Shown here piece by piece: positions 26,247 through 34,897 of a stretch of 64,000 nucleotides of DNA. The stretch is from Sphingomonas montanisoli. Its GTDB lineage: Bacteria > Pseudomonadota > Alphaproteobacteria > Sphingomonadales > Sphingomonadaceae. Position 1 is the first letter of the stretch. Each line of letters opens with the position of its first letter. Below the pieces are notes generated by a model, which saw only the letters and a program-made list of their open reading frames with translations, ran no database searches and had not been told where the DNA came from. The stretch is taken from positions 558,001 through 622,000 of the forward strand of contig NZ_VTOU01000002.1 of the NCBI RefSeq assembly GCF_008274695.1, in the 5' to 3' direction. A program made the position numbers and the translations under genes.

Positions 26247-26483
26247 ATGACCGATGATGCTTTTGCGAACCGTCCGTCCGAGGCCGGTGCCGCGGCCGGT
26301 GGCCCCGCCGAGGATGGGATCGACGACGCCACGCTGACCGAGGCCCAGCGCAACGAGATCCGTCGCCGCCGCGCGATGGCGAGCGCGGTCGACGATGCCG
26401 ATGCCAGCCATGAAGGCGGCATGGGCGCGCAGGGCGGCGCGGTCGATTTCGGCAAACCGAAGAATTTCGGCCTGCCCGAGTGA
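26247..26483 (+). CDS. small acidic hypothetical protein under an EcfG promoter
   Basis: A 78-residue protein with an acidic N-terminus (EDGIDDATLTEAQRNEIRRR), one charged helix, and a Gly-rich tail ending GKPKNFGLPE. No known domain. GAGGAGAG precedes the ATG at 26247. The promoter at 26199-26223 is a perfect EcfG consensus and a hairpin follows, so this is a clean single-gene stress transcription unit. Confidence 0.78.
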   Translation: MTDDAFANRPSEAGAAAGGPAEDGIDDATLTEAQRNEIRRRRAMASAVDDADASHEGGMGAQGGAVDFGKPKNFGLPE

Positions 26484-26489
26484 GGACCG

Positions 26490-26514
26490 GGGGCGCCGGC
26501 CGCGCCGGCGCCCC
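26490..26514 (+). terminator. GC-rich terminator hairpin
   Basis: GGGGCGCCGGC (26490-26500), loop CGC, GCCGGCGCCCC (26504-26514): a perfect 11-bp stem just after the stop at 26483. Only a weak T run (GTTC) follows. Confidence 0.65.
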
Positions 26515-26535
26515 GTTCAAGCGTTGAGACGATCG

Positions 26536-26859
26536 ATGGCGACGAAGCATTTCACCCCCACCCTGCGCATGGCGTCGGCGGCCCGCCGGGGCCTGCGCCT
26601 GCGCGAAAAATTCAATCGCGGCGGCGCCCAGGTCGGCGTCGATCGCGCGCACCAGCTCGCCGAGCGGCGCGATGTCAGCGAAGCCGACGTCAAGGCGATG
26701 CACAGCTTTTTCGCCCGCCACGCGGTCGACAAGGACACCGCGACCCACAAGTGGGATTCGGACAGCGACCCGTCGGCCGGCTTCATCGCCTGGCTGCTGT
26801 GGGGCGGCGACGCCGGCAAGGCCTGGGCGGACGCCAAGGCCAAGGCGCTCGACGCCTGA
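26536..26859 (+). CDS. phage-type conserved protein (RGLRLR...WLLWGGDAG)
   Basis: A 107-residue basic protein with RGLRLREKFNRGGAQVGV, then MHSFFARHAVDK and PSAGFIAWLLWGGDAGKAWA. This pattern recurs in prophage-encoded proteins, where it is often a module of larger phage proteins; the function is not known to me. It is the first gene of a run that continues with a lipoprotein and a cation exporter. No Shine-Dalgarno is obvious before ATG 26536. Confidence 0.65.
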   Translation: MATKHFTPTLRMASAARRGLRLREKFNRGGAQVGVDRAHQLAERRDVSEADVKAMHSFFARHAVDKDTATHKWDSDSDPSAGFIAWLLWGGDAGKAWADAKAKALDA

Positions 26860-27329
26860 CCGGTCCGACCACTCCTCGCCGGGCCGCGCTGCTGTCGCTG
26901 GCGCTCCTCACCAGCCTTTCGGCGTGCGACGCGCTGCCGCGCGATCCCGAGGGCACGCTTGAACATGTGCGCGCGTCGAAGACGATCCGGGTCGGTCTCA
27001 CGCAGATGTCGCGAGCCGATCGCGCGATCGCCGACAAACTAATTTCTGTAGTCGCGCAGCGGACGGGCGCGCGTCCGACGCTGACGCCGGTGACCACCGA
27101 ACCGGCCTTCGCCGCGCTTGACGAGGGACGGCTCGATCTGGTGGTCGGCCCGTTCAGCGAGGACAGCCCCTGGGCGACCGACGTCGCCTTCGGCCCGCCG
27201 CTCAAGAAGGCGGGGAGCGAGGATCATCCGATTGAGGTGAAGGCGGCGATGCGAAATGGCGAGAATCGCTGGATCATGCTGGTCGAGGCGGCAAGCCGTC
27301 AGGTCTCGCCCGCGGTCGCGACCCAATGA
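26856..27329 (+). CDS. putative lipoprotein with solute-binding-like domain
   Basis: The signal sequence TPRRAALLSLALLTSLSAC ends in a good lipobox. It is followed by VRASKTIRVGLTQ and LDEGRLDLVVGPF, as in family-3 solute-binding proteins, but the protein (157 residues) is shorter than most. In this frame there is no ATG or TTG near the signal sequence. CTG at 26856, overlapping the previous stop (CTGA), gives a normal lipoprotein start. GTG 26799 or ATG 26751 would add an odd Arg-rich lead. Its stop overlaps the exporter ATG (ATGA). Confidence 0.6.
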   Translation: MTGPTTPRRAALLSLALLTSLSACDALPRDPEGTLEHVRASKTIRVGLTQMSRADRAIADKLISVVAQRTGARPTLTPVTTEPAFAALDEGRLDLVVGPFSEDSPWATDVAFGPPLKKAGSEDHPIEVKAAMRNGENRWIMLVEAASRQVSPAVATQ

Positions 27330-28264
27330 GCGACAACAGCCTGCCCTACGAACTGCGCGACACGATGCGCAAGGCGATCCGCCTCGAATATTGGAACATC
27401 TTCTGGACCGTGACGGTGATCGTCGCGATGGGCCTCGTCCTTGGCCAGTCGGAGACGATGAAGACCGCTTGGGTCGAGGATACGCTGGGGCTCGTCCCCC
27501 CAATCATGTTCCTAGTTGCCGCCCACATGGAGATGAAGGGAGAGCGATCCGAGCGCTTCCCCTTCGGCTTCGAGCGGGTCAACGGCCTCGGCTTCTTCCT
27601 CGCCGCGGTCGCGCTCGCCGCGGTCGGCGTGCTCCTGCTCTACAACGCCGTGATGGCGCTGGCGGCGCAGGAGCATGCGACCGTCGGTTCGGTCATGCTC
27701 TTCGGCCACGCGATCTGGCTGGGCTGGCTGATGATTGCAGCGCAACTCTATTCGCTCGTCCCGCCGATGATCATCGGTCGCAAGGAGCTGCCGCTCGCCG
27801 AAAAGCTCAACGACAAGCTGCTCCACACCGATGCGCTGATGAACAAGGCCAACTGGCTGACCGGCGCGGCCGGTCTGTTCGGCGTGATCGGTCTTGGTCT
27901 TGGCTGGTGGTGGGCGGACTCGGTCGCCGCCGCCCTGATCTCGGTCGACGTCATCAATGACGGGGTGAAGGCGCTGCGCTCGGCGACCGCCGAACTGGTC
28001 GACGGCCATCCGCGCGACCTGTCGAGCGTCGACCTCTCGCCCGAAGCGCGCGCGGTCGCCGAACGGCTCCAGGGCGAGTTTCCCGGGGCGACGATCCGGC
28101 TGCGCGAGACCGGCCGTCTGATCCGCGCCGAGGTCCATGACACCCACCCGCCGGAGGGCTGGCGCCATCCCCGCCATTATTGGCCGAAGGACGAGGACCG
28201 CGCCTGGCGCCTCGCGCAGGTGAGCTTCATCCCCCCGACCGAGGATGAGAGCGACCGGGGCTGA
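27326..28264 (+). CDS. cation diffusion facilitator-type transporter
   Basis: A 312-residue inner-membrane protein. Hydrophobic helices include WNIFWTVTVIVAMGLVLG, the VEDTLGLVPPIMFLVAA segment, GFFLAAVALAAVGVLLLY and the HTDALMNKANWLTGAAG metal-site helix. A soluble C-terminal domain follows (EVHDTHPPEGWRHPRHYW). It matches the divergent CDF branch with KTAW(V/I)EDTL. The substrate is probably a divalent metal. Its ATG overlaps the lipoprotein stop, so the two are translationally coupled. Confidence 0.8.
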   Translation: MSDNSLPYELRDTMRKAIRLEYWNIFWTVTVIVAMGLVLGQSETMKTAWVEDTLGLVPPIMFLVAAHMEMKGERSERFPFGFERVNGLGFFLAAVALAAVGVLLLYNAVMALAAQEHATVGSVMLFGHAIWLGWLMIAAQLYSLVPPMIIGRKELPLAEKLNDKLLHTDALMNKANWLTGAAGLFGVIGLGLGWWWADSVAAALISVDVINDGVKALRSATAELVDGHPRDLSSVDLSPEARAVAERLQGEFPGATIRLRETGRLIRAEVHDTHPPEGWRHPRHYWPKDEDRAWRLAQVSFIPPTEDESDRG

Positions 28265-28267
28265 GCG

Positions 28268-28834
28268 TCAGGCGGCCTGCGCGGGGGCGGCCGCGAGCGC
28301 GGCTTCGACCGCCGGCAGGAAGCCCTTGGCGATCAGCGTCGTGCCGGCGGCGTTGGGGTGAACCCGGTCGCGCAGGGTGAGCGCGGGATTGCCGAGCAGG
28401 CCCGGCGGCAGGAACGGCGCCAGCCCGGTGCCGTGGCGTTTGGCAAGTTCGGCATAGATCGCGGTGCAATTCTGGCCGAAGGCGCCGAGGAAGCGCGGCG
28501 CGTCCATCTGCGCGAGCAGCACCGGAAGCCCACAGCGCTTGAGCTCGGTCAGGATCGTATCGAGATTGGCCCGGGTCGTCTCAAGCGCGATCCCGCGCAG
28601 CAGATCATTGGCGCCGAGCTCGACGATCACGAGGTCGGGTCGGGCGGTCAGCTGGCTGAGGACGCGCGGCAGCCGCGCGACCGCGCTCGACGTCGTGTCG
28701 CCGGACAGGCCGGCGTTGATCACCGAGGCGTGCGGGTGGCGCGCCTGCAGGAGGGTCTCGAGTTGGCCGGCAAAACTCTGGGAGCGGGCAAGACCGTAGC
28801 CTTCGGTGAGGCTGTCGCCGAAGGCGAGGATCAG
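28268..28834 (-). CDS. SGNH/GDSL hydrolase (arylesterase type) with non-standard start
   Basis: A 188-residue esterase or thioesterase. All four SGNH blocks are present: AFGDSLTEGYGL (Ser), NAGLSGDT, ELGANDLLRG and DRVHPNAAG (Asp/His). Block I lies upstream of the GTG at 28723, so that GTG cannot be the true start. No ATG, GTG or TTG lies between the upstream flavodoxin stop (28901) and block I; CTG at 28834 (giving xILAFGDS) fits family N-termini. Start or pseudogene status is uncertain. It is the last gene of the long minus-strand run. Confidence 0.7.
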   Translation of the reverse strand: MILAFGDSLTEGYGLARSQSFAGQLETLLQARHPHASVINAGLSGDTTSSAVARLPRVLSQLTARPDLVIVELGANDLLRGIALETTRANLDTILTELKRCGLPVLLAQMDAPRFLGAFGQNCTAIYAELAKRHGTGLAPFLPPGLLGNPALTLRDRVHPNAAGTTLIAKGFLPAVEAALAAAPAQAA

Positions 28835-28900
28835 GGTGTCATAGGTTACGGATATGGGATCGGCTGCTCCGGTCCGCCAGTGGCCGCCGTGGAAGTCGCC

Positions 28901-29512
28901 CTAACCCGGATAAGGTTTGTCCTTGAGCAGCCGGGCGAGATGGCTGGCGTTCGACGCCACCATCTTCGCGGTTTTGGCGACCATTTCGGGAGTCTTCTTG
29001 AGGTCCTGAAAGTCGACCGACCCCATCGCCTCGCCGACCCAGTAGCAGGCGGCGACCGACGGGATCGTCCAGCCCGTGTCGTTCAACGACTGGAAGATCT
29101 GCGCTGACGAGAAATGAGCGCCGTCCTCATTGCCGACGATCGCGGCCACCGCGACCTTGGAGTAGCTCGGCATGCGCCCGGCCTCGTCGGTCTCGTCGAG
29201 GAAGGCGTCCATCCGCTCGAGCACGCGCTTGCCGACGCTCGAAACCTGCCCCATCCAGATCGGGGTGCCGAAGATGAGGATATCGGCGGTGAGGATCTTC
29301 TCGCGGATCTTGGGCCAGGCATCGCCCTCGCCCTCGTCGGACAAGACCCCGGGGAAGACGTCATGATCGGCGATCCGGATCGTCTCGGCGACGGTGACGC
29401 CCTTGGCTTTGAATTCCTTGGCGAGCAGCGCGATCATCGCGTCGGTCGAGCTGCTCTCGCCCGCCTTCGAGCGCTTGAGTGTGCAATTGATCGGTTGGGC
29501 CTTGAGCGCCAT
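28901..29512 (-). CDS. flavodoxin/NADPH-dependent FMN reductase family protein
   Basis: A 203-residue flavodoxin-fold protein. The N-terminal KRSKAGESSSTD is the FMN phosphate loop, ADILIFGTPIWMGQVSS binds the isoalloxazine, and AIVGNEDGAHF is the third loop. It probably reduces quinones or serves as a redox partner. AGAGGATT precedes ATG 29512. It lies 29 bp after the sorbosone dehydrogenase gene in the same direction. Confidence 0.85.
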   Translation of the reverse strand: MALKAQPINCTLKRSKAGESSSTDAMIALLAKEFKAKGVTVAETIRIADHDVFPGVLSDEGEGDAWPKIREKILTADILIFGTPIWMGQVSSVGKRVLERMDAFLDETDEAGRMPSYSKVAVAAIVGNEDGAHFSSAQIFQSLNDTGWTIPSVAACYWVGEAMGSVDFQDLKKTPEMVAKTAKMVASNASHLARLLKDKPYPG

Positions 29513-29541
29513 GGCGGGAATCCTCTCTAGGGTGAGACGCG

Positions 29542-30834
29542 TCAGCGCCGCGGCGCGACCCGCCAGACGGTGTTCGACAGGTCGTCAGCGACAAGCAGGC
29601 GCCGGCCGACCGGGTCATAGGCGACCCCCACCGGGCGGCCGCGGGCATGGCCGTCCTTGAGGAAGCCGGTCAGCACATCCTGCGGCTTGCCTGCCGGGCG
29701 GCCGTTCGCGAACGGCACCCAGACGACCTTGTAGCCCGACAGGTCCTGGCGGTTCCAGCTGCCGTGCTGGCCGACGAACGCCCCGTGTTTCCAAGGGCCG
29801 AGCCCCTCGCCGGAGACGAAGCTCAGGCCGAGTGCTGCGACATGCGAGCCGAGCGCGTAATCGGGGCGGATCGCCTTTTTCACCATCTCGGGCTTCTGTG
29901 GATGGACGCGCGGATCGGCGTTCGGGCCCCAATAGCTGTACGGCCAGCCATAGAAGCCGCCATCGCGGATCGAGGTCAGATAGTCGGGGACGAGTTGGGG
30001 TCCGAGTTCGTCGCGCTCGTTGGCGACCGTCCAGAGTTGCTTCGTCTCGGGCTGAATCGCCATCGCGGTCGGGTTGCGGGTGCCGGTCGCATAGGGCCGG
30101 TGCGCGCCGGTCACGCGATCGATCTCCCAGATCTGCGCCCGGTCCCCCTCGACGGCGAGGCCGCGCTCGCCGATATTGCTGTTCGAGCCGATGCCGACAT
30201 AGAGTTTGGTGCCGTCGGCGCTTGCGGCCAGCGACTTGGTCCAGTGATGGTTGATCCTGGAGGGCAGCTTGGTGACCTCGACGCCGGGGCCCGTGGCCTT
30301 GGTGTCGCCGTCGCGATAAGCGAAGCGCAGCAGCGCGTCCTGATCGGCGACGTAGATCTGGCCGTCGACAAAGGCGAGGCCATAAGGCGAGTTCAGCCCG
30401 TCGGCGAAGACCGTCCGGACCTCCGCCTTGCCGTCGCCGTCGCGATCGCGAAGCAGCGTGAGGCGGTTGCCGCCTTTGACATCGGTCTTGCCGCGCGCCT
30501 TGATCAGCCCGGCGATCACATCCTTCGGCCTGAGCGCCGGCGCCGACTGGCCCGAGCCCTCGGCGACGAGGATGTCGCCATTGGGCAGCACCAGCATCTG
30601 GCGCGGGACCTTGAGGCCGGTCGCGAGCGCGGTGACGGTGAAGCCGTCGGGCGCCTTCGGTGTCTCGCCCTCCCAGCCCACCGGGGTCGCGATCTTCATC
30701 GGCGGCAGCAAGGTCTCGCGCTGCGCGGGGAGATTGGGGTCGGCGCCCTCCTGGTCGATGCCCGGGCGGCTCTGACCGCAGCTGGCAAGAGCCAGCGCGA
30801 GCGCGCTGACGGCGATGAGATTGCGCGCGACCAT
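29542..30834 (-). CDS. sorbosone dehydrogenase-like PQQ beta-propeller lipoprotein
   Basis: A 430-residue lipoprotein (lipobox LALASC, Cys19). The propeller has LPNGDILVAEG, NSPYGLAFVDG, GTRNPTAMAIQP, GGFYGWPYSYWG and VGQHGSWNRQDLSG, the pattern of PQQ-dependent L-sorbosone/soluble glucose dehydrogenases. It likely oxidises an aldose or aldehyde in the periplasm. Two adjacent ATGs (30837, 30834) follow GGAGGAG; 30834 has the better spacing and overlaps the DUF2231 stop. Confidence 0.88.
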   Translation of the reverse strand: MVARNLIAVSALALALASCGQSRPGIDQEGADPNLPAQRETLLPPMKIATPVGWEGETPKAPDGFTVTALATGLKVPRQMLVLPNGDILVAEGSGQSAPALRPKDVIAGLIKARGKTDVKGGNRLTLLRDRDGDGKAEVRTVFADGLNSPYGLAFVDGQIYVADQDALLRFAYRDGDTKATGPGVEVTKLPSRINHHWTKSLAASADGTKLYVGIGSNSNIGERGLAVEGDRAQIWEIDRVTGAHRPYATGTRNPTAMAIQPETKQLWTVANERDELGPQLVPDYLTSIRDGGFYGWPYSYWGPNADPRVHPQKPEMVKKAIRPDYALGSHVAALGLSFVSGEGLGPWKHGAFVGQHGSWNRQDLSGYKVVWVPFANGRPAGKPQDVLTGFLKDGHARGRPVGVAYDPVGRRLLVADDLSNTVWRVAPRR

Positions 30835-31259
30835 CATGCGCTCCTCCGGCGGCTGAAGGCGATCCAGCCCGCGCCAAGCGCAAGGACCGCGCTCACGATC
30901 GATAGGATCAGCCCGGTCGTCTCGACCGAACTCCATCCGTCGCGGCTGTGCTGGAAGGCGTTGATGAGGCCGACGATCCACATCACCGCGAGCAGGACGA
31001 ACAGGAGCAAGCCGCGCTTGGCGACAGCCGTGCGGCTCAGCCGGATCGCGTCGACCACCGACCAGAGCACGGCGAAGCCGCCGACTAACAAGGCGCCGGC
31101 GTTGAGCCAGGCCGCGAAGTTGGTCCACTGGACCTCGGCCGTGTTGAGATAGGTGATGTCGGCAAAGAGCGCGCTCGGGAAGAGCGCGATCGGGAAGGCG
31201 AGCAACAGCCCGTGGAGCGGGTGCAGCAGCGGCTGGGTGCCGGGTGGGGTGGCGGTCAC
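30834..31259 (-). CDS. DUF2231 membrane protein
   Basis: A 141-residue protein with four hydrophobic helices. The starting block LLHPLHGLLLAFPIALFPSA is the His-containing DUF2231 signature, and NAFQHSRDGW lies between helices 3 and 4. DUF2231 proteins often pair with redox or heme proteins; the role is unknown. It is translationally coupled (TGATG) to the sorbosone dehydrogenase-like gene, so the two may form a membrane dehydrogenase unit. Confidence 0.82.
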   Translation of the reverse strand: MTATPPGTQPLLHPLHGLLLAFPIALFPSALFADITYLNTAEVQWTNFAAWLNAGALLVGGFAVLWSVVDAIRLSRTAVAKRGLLLFVLLAVMWIVGLINAFQHSRDGWSSVETTGLILSIVSAVLALGAGWIAFSRRRSA

Positions 31260-31342
31260 GCGAAGAGTCTCCGGAACGGCAGGACGGGCGGCAATCGAAT
31301 GCGTCGGGCCCGCAGACGTTCCGCGCGCCCTCGCTTGGCGGA

Positions 31343-32428
31343 TCAGGCGGGCAGGTCGGCGTGGCGTGGTTCGTGAATCGGGCAGCCGTTGAAGCGGCTG
31401 CGTGTCTCGACCGATGCCGCATAGACCGGCTTGCGCGCGCGCATCACCGCCCCGAGCGGGCGGTGCGCCTGGATCCCGTGCCAGGGGTTGAACGAGGTCT
31501 GATCGTCGAGGATGCGGGCCCGCGCGTCATTCCACGCCGCCTGTGCGGGCACCTCGATCCGCGCGACCGCGATATAGGGGTTGTCCTCTTCGGGCCAGGC
31601 GACCGAGGCGTCCTCGATCGGATTGGCCTCGAGATCGCGGCAGAGCTGGACCCGCAATTCCCAGGCGCCGCCGTCGCGCGCCAGGGTCGACCCGATCTCC
31701 TCGCGCAGCGCATTGTCGCGCCCGTCGATGTCGATCTCTTCGTCGGCGAGTGCCGTGAAATTGGGCGAGAGCGGGAACAGCCCGAGCTTGGCGATATAGT
31801 CGCCATAGCGGATTGGCGCCTGGCTGAAGAAGGTCTCGCCGAGCGGATGGGTGTGGCGGTGACCGCCGAGCTGTTCGAGAAAGCCGCTTTCGCCGCCGAC
31901 GGCCTCGACGCCCTTCTCGAGCGTGCGGAACACCGCGGAGACGGCCTTCTTCAGCCCCTCGACCTTGTCGGTCGTCTTGGCGAGAAGCTTCAGATTGCCG
32001 AGGAATTTCTTCGGGCCCGGTGCCGGGAAGGCGATGCCGTTGGCGAGGAGGAAATCCTGGGTGCTGTCGCCTTCACTGCCCTCGAGCCGGTCGCCGCCCA
32101 CATCGAGCACCTTGATGCCGATCCCGCGCAGCAGCGAGATGCTGTCGGGTAGGACGTCACCCGCGCCGGTCGAGATGCGGATCAGGGCGTCATGCCGGCC
32201 GGGGGTCGCGAACAGGCCTTGGGCAAGTTCGGCGGGGAGATCGTCGAGGACGGTGAAGCTTCCTTGGAGGAGCGCATGGCTCTTGGCGTGGACGCCGCGA
32301 AAGCCATGGCCGCTGTCGGCGTGGGTCGTCTCCTGGATCGATCGGAAGGTCTCGATCAGTTCGGCTTGGACCTCGGCTTCGTCAGGTTCGATCGTCTCGA
32401 CATCGGGGGTGTAGCGGACGGGGGTCAT
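31343..32428 (-). CDS. catalase-family heme protein (SrpA-like, small)
   Basis: A 361-residue member of the catalase fold family that lacks the full length of classical catalases. It has HGFRGVHAKSHALLQGSFTV (distal His region), HDALIRISTGAGDVLPDS, QDFLLANGIAFPAPG and a C-terminal SFNPWHGIQAHRPLGAVMRAR holding the proximal region. It is probably a peroxidase or catalase-related protein. AAGGATT precedes ATG 32428. It follows the DUF4267-like gene by 64 bp in the stress operon. Confidence 0.85.
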   Translation of the reverse strand: MTPVRYTPDVETIEPDEAEVQAELIETFRSIQETTHADSGHGFRGVHAKSHALLQGSFTVLDDLPAELAQGLFATPGRHDALIRISTGAGDVLPDSISLLRGIGIKVLDVGGDRLEGSEGDSTQDFLLANGIAFPAPGPKKFLGNLKLLAKTTDKVEGLKKAVSAVFRTLEKGVEAVGGESGFLEQLGGHRHTHPLGETFFSQAPIRYGDYIAKLGLFPLSPNFTALADEEIDIDGRDNALREEIGSTLARDGGAWELRVQLCRDLEANPIEDASVAWPEEDNPYIAVARIEVPAQAAWNDARARILDDQTSFNPWHGIQAHRPLGAVMRARKPVYAASVETRSRFNGCPIHEPRHADLPA

Positions 32429-32492
32429 GGGCAATCCTTTTGGTTGTCGAGATCGAGGAGAAGGCGGGAGGTACGGCTGTCGTCGTGAAAGA

Positions 32493-32867
32493 TCAGGCGG
32501 CCGCGCGTGTGCGACGGTCGATCGCGCGGGCGGCGAGGAAATCCATGAGCGCGACCCCGGCAACGATGGCGAGCGCCGTCACTGCCATGGCCCGCTTCGG
32601 GTTCGGTCTGGCAATGACGGAGCCAAGCGCCGCCATATCGGCGATATCGGCGGCGAAGCGCGTCCACACCGGGATTGAACTCGACGGGAAGGCCAGACCG
32701 ATCGCGCCCGTCACCACCTCGCGAGTACCGACCGTGCGGAACAGCGTGCCGCCCTCGACCGCGCCCGCGCCGATGCCGCGACCGAAGCGCTTGCCCGCGA
32801 GGATATCGGTGATCCCGAAGGCGAGGCTGGTCGCGCCGATCGCGCTACCGATGGTCTTCGCCTCCAT
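32493..32867 (-). CDS. small membrane protein (DUF4267-like)
   Basis: A 124-residue protein with three or four hydrophobic stretches: SAIGATSLAFGITDILAG, REVVTGAIGLAF and AMAVTALAIVAGVALMDFL. FRTVGTREVVTG is a pattern seen in small membrane proteins often annotated DUF4267 or cyclase/dehydrase-associated. Its ATG overlaps the SDR stop as TGATG. Function is unknown; linkage to an SRPBCC protein and oxidoreductases recurs in sphingomonads (from memory). Confidence 0.65.
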   Translation of the reverse strand: MEAKTIGSAIGATSLAFGITDILAGKRFGRGIGAGAVEGGTLFRTVGTREVVTGAIGLAFPSSSIPVWTRFAADIADMAALGSVIARPNPKRAMAVTALAIVAGVALMDFLAARAIDRRTRAAA

Positions 32868-33685
32868 CAGTGGTCGGCTCGCTCGGCCTTGGCGAGCGCC
32901 TCGGGGGTCGCGCTGCCGGGCTCGGCCATCTTTCTGTGCTGTTCGGCGAGGATCGCGGCCGGAGTGACATTCGCCATCGCCTGCTGGATCTTGTTCTTCC
33001 AGCCCGAGACCACGCTCGCTTTGCCGTCCATCAGCGCGTCCCAGCCATCCTGCGCCACGTCGACCGGGTTGCTCTTCTTCGGATCGGCGCCGACCGAGGT
33101 GTCGTTCATGTCGGCGCGGTCGAAGAATTCGGTCTCGACCGGACCCGGCATAAGGGTGGTGAGGGTCACGCCCTTGGCGTCCTTGATCTCGTTCCTGAGC
33201 GCGTCGGTGAAATTGTCGACAAAGGCCTTGGTGCCATTATAGACCGCCTGGAAGCTGCCCGGGATGAAGCCCGCGATCGATCCGGTGACAAGGATCTTGC
33301 CGCTGTCGCGCGCGACCATGTCCTTCAACACCTTCTGTAGCAGATAGAGCGTGCCGGTGATGTTGGTGTCGATCACATGGCGCCAATCGGCGACCGACTG
33401 GTCGAGGAAGCCGTGGCCGAGCCCCTTGCCAGCATTGGCGCAGAGCAGGTCGATCCGGCGACCCTTGGCGGCGGCGAGCAGACGGTCGACACCTGCGGTG
33501 GTCGAGAGGTCGGCCTCGACCGCGTCGACCTGGGCGCCGTGCGCGCGCAGGTCGTCCGCGGCGGCGACGATCAGCATCTCGTCGGCGACGATGAGCAGGT
33601 CATAGCCGTCCTTCGCGGCGAGGGTGGCGAGTTCGAAGCCGATGCCGGTCGAAGCGCCGGTGATGATCGCGAATTTGTCAGCCAT
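32867..33685 (-). CDS. short-chain dehydrogenase/reductase
   Basis: A 272-residue classical SDR. The NAD(P) loop is TGASTGIG, followed by CANAGKG, the catalytic Ser in VTGSIAGFIPGS and YNGTK (Tyr/Lys). A C-terminal helical extension ends EALAKAERADH. The substrate is unknown. It sits between the alcohol dehydrogenase (12 bp upstream) and a coupled membrane protein, suggesting a shared aldehyde/alcohol detoxification unit. Confidence 0.9.
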   Translation of the reverse strand: MADKFAIITGASTGIGFELATLAAKDGYDLLIVADEMLIVAAADDLRAHGAQVDAVEADLSTTAGVDRLLAAAKGRRIDLLCANAGKGLGHGFLDQSVADWRHVIDTNITGTLYLLQKVLKDMVARDSGKILVTGSIAGFIPGSFQAVYNGTKAFVDNFTDALRNEIKDAKGVTLTTLMPGPVETEFFDRADMNDTSVGADPKKSNPVDVAQDGWDALMDGKASVVSGWKNKIQQAMANVTPAAILAEQHRKMAEPGSATPEALAKAERADH

Positions 33686-33697
33686 GTGCGTCTCTCC

Positions 33698-34891
33698 TCA
33701 GGCGACCGTGCCAGCGGCGAAGTCGGGCTTGAGCACGACCTTGGTCACTTCATTCTGGTTGTCGTGGAACATCTGGTAGCCCTTGGGGGCATCCTCGAGC
33801 GCCATGCGGTGCGAAATCAGGAAGGTCGTATCGATCTTGTCCTCGATGATGGCGTTCAGGAGCGCGGGCATATAATGCTGGACGCTGGTCTGGCCGGTCT
33901 TGAGCGTCAGCCCTTTCTCCATGAAGGCGCCCAACGGAAACTTGTCGACGATGCCGCCATAGACGGCCGGCATCGAGACGCGGCCGCCCTTGCGGCAGGC
34001 GACGATCGCCTGGCGGATCGAATGAATGCGATCGGTACCGAGGAAGGTCGATTTCTTGATCTGGTCGATGACATTATCGACGAAGAAGCCATGGGCTTCC
34101 AGGCCCACCGCGTCGATCACCGCATCGGGACCGATCCCGCCGGTCATCTCCATCAGCGCCTCATAGGTGGCGCTCTCCTCGAAGTTGATCGTCTCCGCGC
34201 CGAACCTCTTGGCCAGATCGAGCCGGTGCGGGAAATGATCGATCGCGATGACCCTTTCGGCGCCCATGAGAAACGCCGATTGCACCGCGAACAGCCCGAC
34301 CGGGCCGCAGCCCCAGACCGCGACGGTATCGCCGGGCTCGATCCCGGCATTCTCGGCCGCCTGCCATCCGGTCGGCAGGATGTCCGAGAGGAAGAGGACC
34401 TTTTCGTCCTCTATCCCGTCAGGGATCACGATCGGGCCGACATCGGAGAAGGGGACGCGGACATATTCGGCCTGACCGCCGGCATAGCCGCCGGTGAGAT
34501 GGCTGTAGCCGAACAGGCCGGACATGGGCTGACCGTAAAGCTCCTGGCCGATGTCCTGCTTGTCGGCGGGGTTGCCGTTGTCGCACGCGGAATATTGGTG
34601 CTTGCCGCAGTGGTAGCAGCTGCCGCACGCGATGGTGAACGGCACCACGACACGCTGGCCCTTCTTCAGGGTCGACTTGGGACCGGTCTCGACGACCTCA
34701 CCCATGAATTCATGGCCGAGGATGTCGCCCGCCTGCATGGTCGGGATATAGCCGTCGTAGAGATGGAGGTCGGAGCCGCAGATCGCGGTCGAGGTGATCT
34801 TGATGATCGCGTCGCGCGGGTTGAGGATCTCGGGATCGTCGACGGTGTCGACGCGGACGTCATGCTTGCCGTGCCAGGTGAGAGCGCGCAT
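33698..34891 (-). CDS. zinc-dependent alcohol dehydrogenase (glutathione-independent formaldehyde dehydrogenase-like)
   Basis: A 397-residue medium-chain dehydrogenase. The catalytic zinc ligands are in [11 protein letters not shown] and GHEFMGEV, the structural zinc Cys cluster is [15 protein letters not shown], and the NAD loop is [11 protein letters not shown]. Length and the inserted [20 protein letters not shown] match the formaldehyde-dismutase/dehydrogenase branch. It lies 6 bp after the SRPBCC gene. Likely role: aldehyde detoxification under stress. Confidence 0.9.
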   Translation of the reverse strand: MRALTWHGKHDVRVDTVDDPEILNPRDAIIKITSTAICGSDLHLYDGYIPTMQAGDILGHEFMGEVVETGPKSTLKKGQRVVVPFTIACGSCYHCGKHQYSACDNGNPADKQDIGQELYGQPMSGLFGYSHLTGGYAGGQAEYVRVPFSDVGPIVIPDGIEDEKVLFLSDILPTGWQAAENAGIEPGDTVAVWGCGPVGLFAVQSAFLMGAERVIAIDHFPHRLDLAKRFGAETINFEESATYEALMEMTGGIGPDAVIDAVGLEAHGFFVDNVIDQIKKSTFLGTDRIHSIRQAIVACRKGGRVSMPAVYGGIVDKFPLGAFMEKGLTLKTGQTSVQHYMPALLNAIIEDKIDTTFLISHRMALEDAPKGYQMFHDNQNEVTKVVLKPDFAAGTVA

Positions 34892-34897
34892 CGCGGG

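Noticed and set aside
31298-31322. GGAAC-N16-CATT on the minus strand upstream of the DUF2231 gene
   Set aside because: The -10 lacks the GTT core; too weak to list as a promoter, though it could be a degenerate internal site.
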